From: Anaeromicropila populeti
Lineage (GTDB): Bacteria > Bacillota > Clostridia > Lachnospirales > Lachnospiraceae
Assembly (NCBI RefSeq): GCF_900112775.1
Contig: NZ_FOYZ01000006.1
Coordinates: 116,676-180,675, forward strand
Direction: 5' to 3'
DNA: 64,000 bases
The translations under genes and the position numbers were made by a program. The notes beneath the pieces are model-generated. The model did not search any database. It saw nothing but the letters and a program-made list of their open reading frames with translations, and had not been told where the DNA came from. Shown in pieces: positions 60,913 to 64,000 of this stretch (its first letter is position 1; each line of letters starts with the position of its first letter).

Positions 60913-61128
60913 ATGAAACAAGGATTTCAGCGATTTTTAACGAGAGTTCTGCCACACATAACCATTGTATTGGCAGGCATGTTTGTGATTTTCTGGATAC
61001 TGGATATTTTAAATCCAACAATGAATTTTATAAACCGCGAAATATCTAACAAATTGCTTATTATCTTTTGCACAGCTTCCCTAGTTACCTCCATTGTGAC
61101 GATTGGGCTGGAGCGAAAGACTGACTGA
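60913..61128 (+). CDS. Small membrane protein of the GT2/NAGPA cluster
   Basis: A 71-residue protein with two membrane segments (about residues 14-32 and 45-62) and the soluble start MKQGFQRFLTRVLPHI. AGGAGGTGAATG precedes the ATG, three bases after the NAGPA gene stop, so it is cotranslated. No family is recognised. Confidence 0.68.
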   Translation: MKQGFQRFLTRVLPHITIVLAGMFVIFWILDILNPTMNFINREISNKLLIIFCTASLVTSIVTIGLERKTD

Positions 61129-61203
61129 AATAAATTGCTAATATATCGCTTTTTCAGTATAATGTTATTTGGTAACAGGTGACTTGTCCGAAAGGAGCGA
61201 ATT

Positions 61204-62598
61204 TTGCAAAAAAGGAAAAGATATTTAAATGGGAAAATGCTACATACTTTTGCATTTTTATTTCTTATCATTGTATTAGCCAGTTTATTAACCTATATGA
61301 TTCCTGCTGGAAATTTTCAGCGTGTTGAGAACCAATCCTTAAATCAAACAGTTGTAGTGCCTAACAGTTACAAACAGGTGGAGAGCAGTCCTGTGGCTCC
61401 ATATAAGATTTTTCATAAAATTTTCGAGGCGTTTTGCCAGGAGAAAACAGCATCCTTGATTTTTTTTATTCTAATAATTGGCGGCGTGTTTGAGATAATT
61501 ATGCAGACAGGGTGTATGATAAGCTTTTGTGAAAGTATTTTAAAAAAATTTATGAAAAAGGAGCTTCTAATAATTCCTGTTTTTGTAACCTTGTTTTCTG
61601 TATTTGGCTTTACCATGGGGTTAACAACGGCATCTGTTATTTTTGTTCCATTAGGCATTGCCGCAGCGCAATCGTTAAAGCTGGATAGGATGACAGGCAT
61701 TGCAATGGTTGCATTGGGAACAAACGCTGGATTTACGGCAGGAATTTTTAATCCATTCAGTGTGGGAACGGCTCAGATTATTGCAGAGCTGCCCTTATAT
61801 TCTGGAATATGGTTAAGATGTGTAGTGTTGGTAGTTATAAATTTTGTAACCAGTTTATATCTTATGTATTATGCCAAAAAGCAAAGGGACAAAAATATTA
61901 ACCATAGCATGGAGGAAGAACAGAAGATAGAACAGGGTTTGGAAGCAGGACATAAAATGACAAAGAAACAGATTATCATTTTAACTGAATTTGCAGTTAG
62001 TTTTCTTATTCTTACAATTGGAATTTCTGCATACAAGTGGCAGACAGCAGATATTACGGCGGCATTTCTACTTATCGGAAATGTAATCGGTTTTAGTGCT
62101 GGTTTTGGAATCAATCAGATTTGCAATATTTTCACAGAGGGATGCAGTAAAATGATAAAGGGAATACTTGTCATTGGGTTGGCAGCAACAATCCGTTTGA
62201 TTTTGTCTGAAGGAAATATATTGGATACTATTACTTATGAATTGACAGCATTAATATATCATTTGCCACAGTGGGCACAGCTTTTAGGAATATTCTTTTT
62301 TAATGCAGCAATCAATTTGCTTATTACATCAGGCTCAGCAAAGGCGGCACTTGTTATGCCTATTTTTACTCCAATGGCTGATTGCTTAGGACTAAGCAGG
62401 CAATCAGCTGTTTTTGCGTTTCAGCTGGGTGACGGATTAACCAATTTATACTCCCCAGTTTCAACTACACTAAATGGGGTATTATCCGTTTCAGAAGAGA
62501 GTTACGGAAACTGGGTTCGTTTCTACACACCACTTGTTGGAATCTATATGATAGCTGGAGCATTACTGACAATACTCGCCAGTGCTGTCAGTTATTAA
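61204..62598 (+). CDS. YfcC/DcuC-type anion transporter
   Basis: A 464-residue membrane carrier with about 12 hydrophobic segments. LTYMIPAGNFQRVE at the start, TMGLTTASVIFVPLG and NAAINLLITSGSAKAALVMPI fit the YfcC branch of the DcuC/AbgT-like ion transporter group. The substrate is probably a C4-dicarboxylate, basic amino acid or peptide, but cannot be set from sequence. It starts at TTG with AAAGGAGCG upstream. It converges with the LacI gene and shares its terminator. Confidence 0.85.
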   Translation: MQKRKRYLNGKMLHTFAFLFLIIVLASLLTYMIPAGNFQRVENQSLNQTVVVPNSYKQVESSPVAPYKIFHKIFEAFCQEKTASLIFFILIIGGVFEIIMQTGCMISFCESILKKFMKKELLIIPVFVTLFSVFGFTMGLTTASVIFVPLGIAAAQSLKLDRMTGIAMVALGTNAGFTAGIFNPFSVGTAQIIAELPLYSGIWLRCVVLVVINFVTSLYLMYYAKKQRDKNINHSMEEEQKIEQGLEAGHKMTKKQIIILTEFAVSFLILTIGISAYKWQTADITAAFLLIGNVIGFSAGFGINQICNIFTEGCSKMIKGILVIGLAATIRLILSEGNILDTITYELTALIYHLPQWAQLLGIFFFNAAINLLITSGSAKAALVMPIFTPMADCLGLSRQSAVFAFQLGDGLTNLYSPVSTTLNGVLSVSEESYGNWVRFYTPLVGIYMIAGALLTILASAVSY

Positions 62599-62609
62599 CT
62601 TTATAAAAC

Positions 62610-62635
62610 GGCCGTTTTCGCTAAAGAAGACGGCC
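62610..62635. terminator. Bidirectional terminator between YfcC and LacI genes
   Basis: GGCCGTTTTC and GAAGACGGCC form a stem of 9-10 pairs with one mismatch. The LacI stop codon lies in the loop. Confidence 0.78.
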
Positions 62636-63658
62636 AGTGCTATTTCGAATAATTAAATTAGTCTTTAAAGTAATTTTGCAATCTGGCTTTGGCATAGAGG
62701 AATCAGTATTATATGCAATAATTTTCTTGGCATAGTCCATAGCAGTCAATGCAATCTCGTCTTTCGGTAATGCAATAGTAGTTAGTGAATTAGAAGGACT
62801 GGCTGAAAAGAAAAGATTATCATGTCCCATAACCGATACTTTTTTTCCAATTGCAATACCGTGAATTTTTAAAGCTTCAATTACACCAGACGCCATTAGA
62901 TCACTGGCACACCAGATGCCAGTAGGAAGCTGGTTTCTGGAAATTAATTGCTCTGTCAAAGAAAATCCAGCTTGAAAGGTATCGGTGTTTTCTCCATTCC
63001 AATAAATCAAAGGTTCTAAACCACGTTCTTCCATTGCATCTAGATATCCATTTTTCTTTAACTGAAGAGTTTTATTATCTGGAAAATATAAAAAAAGTGC
63101 AATTTTCCTATGTCCTAAATGATAAAGGTGTTCAACGGCAATTTTTCCACTGTTATAGAAATCAGGCAAAATGTAGTTTTCAACGGAGGTTCCAGTTTTT
63201 CCACCAATAAAGATAATAGGTACCAGGCCGTCACATATTTCTTTGATATGTGAGACATCGCTGGTACAAGAGGCAATCACAAGAGCGCCAACTCTGTTTT
63301 CACACATCATTTTACAATATAAAGCTTCTAATTCGGTACTCCTGTTACAGCTTCCTAGTAATAAACAAAGTTTTTCATGGGCAGCCAGTTCTGATAAGGA
63401 ATTGATCACTTCGTTGTAGGCTGTTTCAGAACCAAGAGTAGGAACTATCATCCCAATAGAGGCAGGTGTCTGAAGTGCAAGATTTCGTGCGGCCAGATTA
63501 GGCGTATAGCCTATTTCTCTGGCAATTTGCTTTACTTTGGTTTTAGTAGACTCAGAAATGCAGGAAAAATCCCGGAGAGCCTGTGAAACTGTTACGTGAG
63601 ATACACCGGCTATTTTTGCGATATCTTTTATAGTTGGTCTCTTTTCCTTTTTTGTCAT
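62621..63658 (-). CDS. LacI-family transcriptional regulator
   Basis: A 345-residue regulator. The N-terminal HTH is PTIKDIAKIAGVSHVTVSQAL with the hinge GYTPNLAARNLA (about residues 7-60). The periplasmic-binding-type core (65-345) shows IGMIVPTLGSE and ASDLMASGVIEALK and probably binds a sugar. The ATG at 63658 is chosen over a GTG three codons upstream. It is divergent from the secreted protein gene at 63850, which it may control. Confidence 0.92.
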   Translation of the reverse strand: MTKKEKRPTIKDIAKIAGVSHVTVSQALRDFSCISESTKTKVKQIAREIGYTPNLAARNLALQTPASIGMIVPTLGSETAYNEVINSLSELAAHEKLCLLLGSCNRSTELEALYCKMMCENRVGALVIASCTSDVSHIKEICDGLVPIIFIGGKTGTSVENYILPDFYNSGKIAVEHLYHLGHRKIALFLYFPDNKTLQLKKNGYLDAMEERGLEPLIYWNGENTDTFQAGFSLTEQLISRNQLPTGIWCASDLMASGVIEALKIHGIAIGKKVSVMGHDNLFFSASPSNSLTTIALPKDEIALTAMDYAKKIIAYNTDSSMPKPDCKITLKTNLIIRNSTGRLL

Positions 63659-63766
63659 AATATCCACTTTCTTTTTAATATAATTCTAACAAACAATTTA
63701 CAAAAATAAAGTATTTGTAGTATATCATAAAGAAAACAACGATACAATAGTGATTTAGCATTTCAG

Positions 63767-63795
63767 TTGACATGAAAAATAAAATATGCTATATT
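63767..63795 (+). promoter_or_regulatory. Promoter of the secreted protein at the right edge
   Basis: TTGACA and TATATT are spaced by 17 bases, about 55 bases upstream of the ATG at 63850. CTAAACGTGTAAG just after it may be a LacI-type half-site, but this is weak. Confidence 0.65.
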
Positions 63796-63849
63796 TTATC
63801 TAAACGTGTAAGAGAAAGATTTAACAAATGAAATAGGAGGAGAATTAAA

Positions 63850-64000
63850 ATGTTTAATCAAAAATTGAAAAGAATGGGTATGTTATGCCTAACATTTGGT
63901 ATGGTATTAACAGCAGGAGTATTTGGAAAAAGTGCAGGGGTAAGTGCAGCAGGATATAGCAAGGATGATGCAGAAGAAGTTACCTTTGGAGAAAAAATTG
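63850..64000 (+). CDS. N-terminus of a secreted protein (cut by window edge)
   Basis: Only 50 residues are visible. The signal peptide KLKRMGMLCLTFGMVLTAG ends near SAGVSAAGYSKD. A strong AGGAGGAGAA lies before the ATG. The mature start DDAEEVTFGEKI is too short to identify a family. Given the divergent LacI gene and the glucanases nearby, a polysaccharide-acting enzyme or substrate-binding protein is likely (inference). Confidence 0.75.
   Translation, partial: MFNQKLKRMGMLCLTFGMVLTAGVFGKSAGVSAAGYSKDDAEEVTFGEKI

Overview
The window comes from a low-GC, spore-forming, plant-polysaccharide-degrading member of the Clostridia, most likely a Lachnospiraceae or Cellulosilyticum-type relative (inference). 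The spoIIA and spoVA sporulation operons, class B sortase, GH9 and GH5/GH16 glucanases, Gram-positive lipoprotein signals and AT-rich sequence support this. I see no rRNA, tRNA or CRISPR array and no intact insertion sequence.

Layout. 0-1.8 kb: the tail of a TP-repeat surface protein with an IPKTG sorting signal, overlapping its class B sortase. 2-9.5 kb: a complete type I restriction-modification operon (hsdM-hsdS-hsdR) plus an unknown gene. 9.6-11.9 kb: an agr-like quorum-sensing set (GHKL kinase, LytTR regulator, AgrD-like cyclic-peptide precursor) with no AgrB. 12-12.9 kb: a structured 5' leader and two paralogous DUF739-like HTH proteins. 13.2-21.2 kb: a bacteriocin island holding three double-glycine peptides, a fourth related leaderless peptide, a C39 peptidase/ABC exporter, an HlyD-like adaptor, a TolC-like secreted protein, an HExxH membrane protein and a lipoprotein. 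A 3' remnant of the minus-strand gene at 21.3-21.7 kb lies on the other side of this island, so the same sequence flanks it twice. 21.8-22.0 kb: eight spaced copies of a TCTTTTGTAA-type motif.

22.3-25.5 kb: a modular GH9 cellulase with two CBM3-like regions. 25.7-28.6 kb: panB-panC-coaBC, converting ketoisovalerate towards coenzyme A. 28.6-32.5 kb, minus strand: ribD-ribE-ribBA-ribH under an FMN riboswitch with its terminator. 32.6-38 kb: Nudix protein, truA, WG-repeat lipoprotein, DUF1002 and TPR proteins. 38-43 kb: spoIIAA-spoIIAB-sigF and a spoVAA-AB-AC-AD-AE operon that includes a small extra ORF. 42.9-49.7 kb: class A PBP, YigZ, DUF4250, zinc phospholipase-like protein, RarA and small proteins. 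50-55.3 kb: a beta-glucan locus (AraC regulator, CelC-like GH5, LicA-like GH16 lipoprotein). 55.7-64 kb: SEC-C protein, DUF5011 surface protein, TM2 protein, a histidine-kinase pseudogene, GT2-GtrA with phosphodiester glycosidase, YfcC-type transporter, LacI regulator and the start of a secreted protein.

The most interesting part is the 9.6-22 kb block. It joins peptide signalling, two small repressor-like proteins, a possible pseudoknot leader, a multi-peptide class II bacteriocin and an export complex that includes a TolC-like component in an organism expected to have one membrane. Functions are read from motifs; no database search was run.
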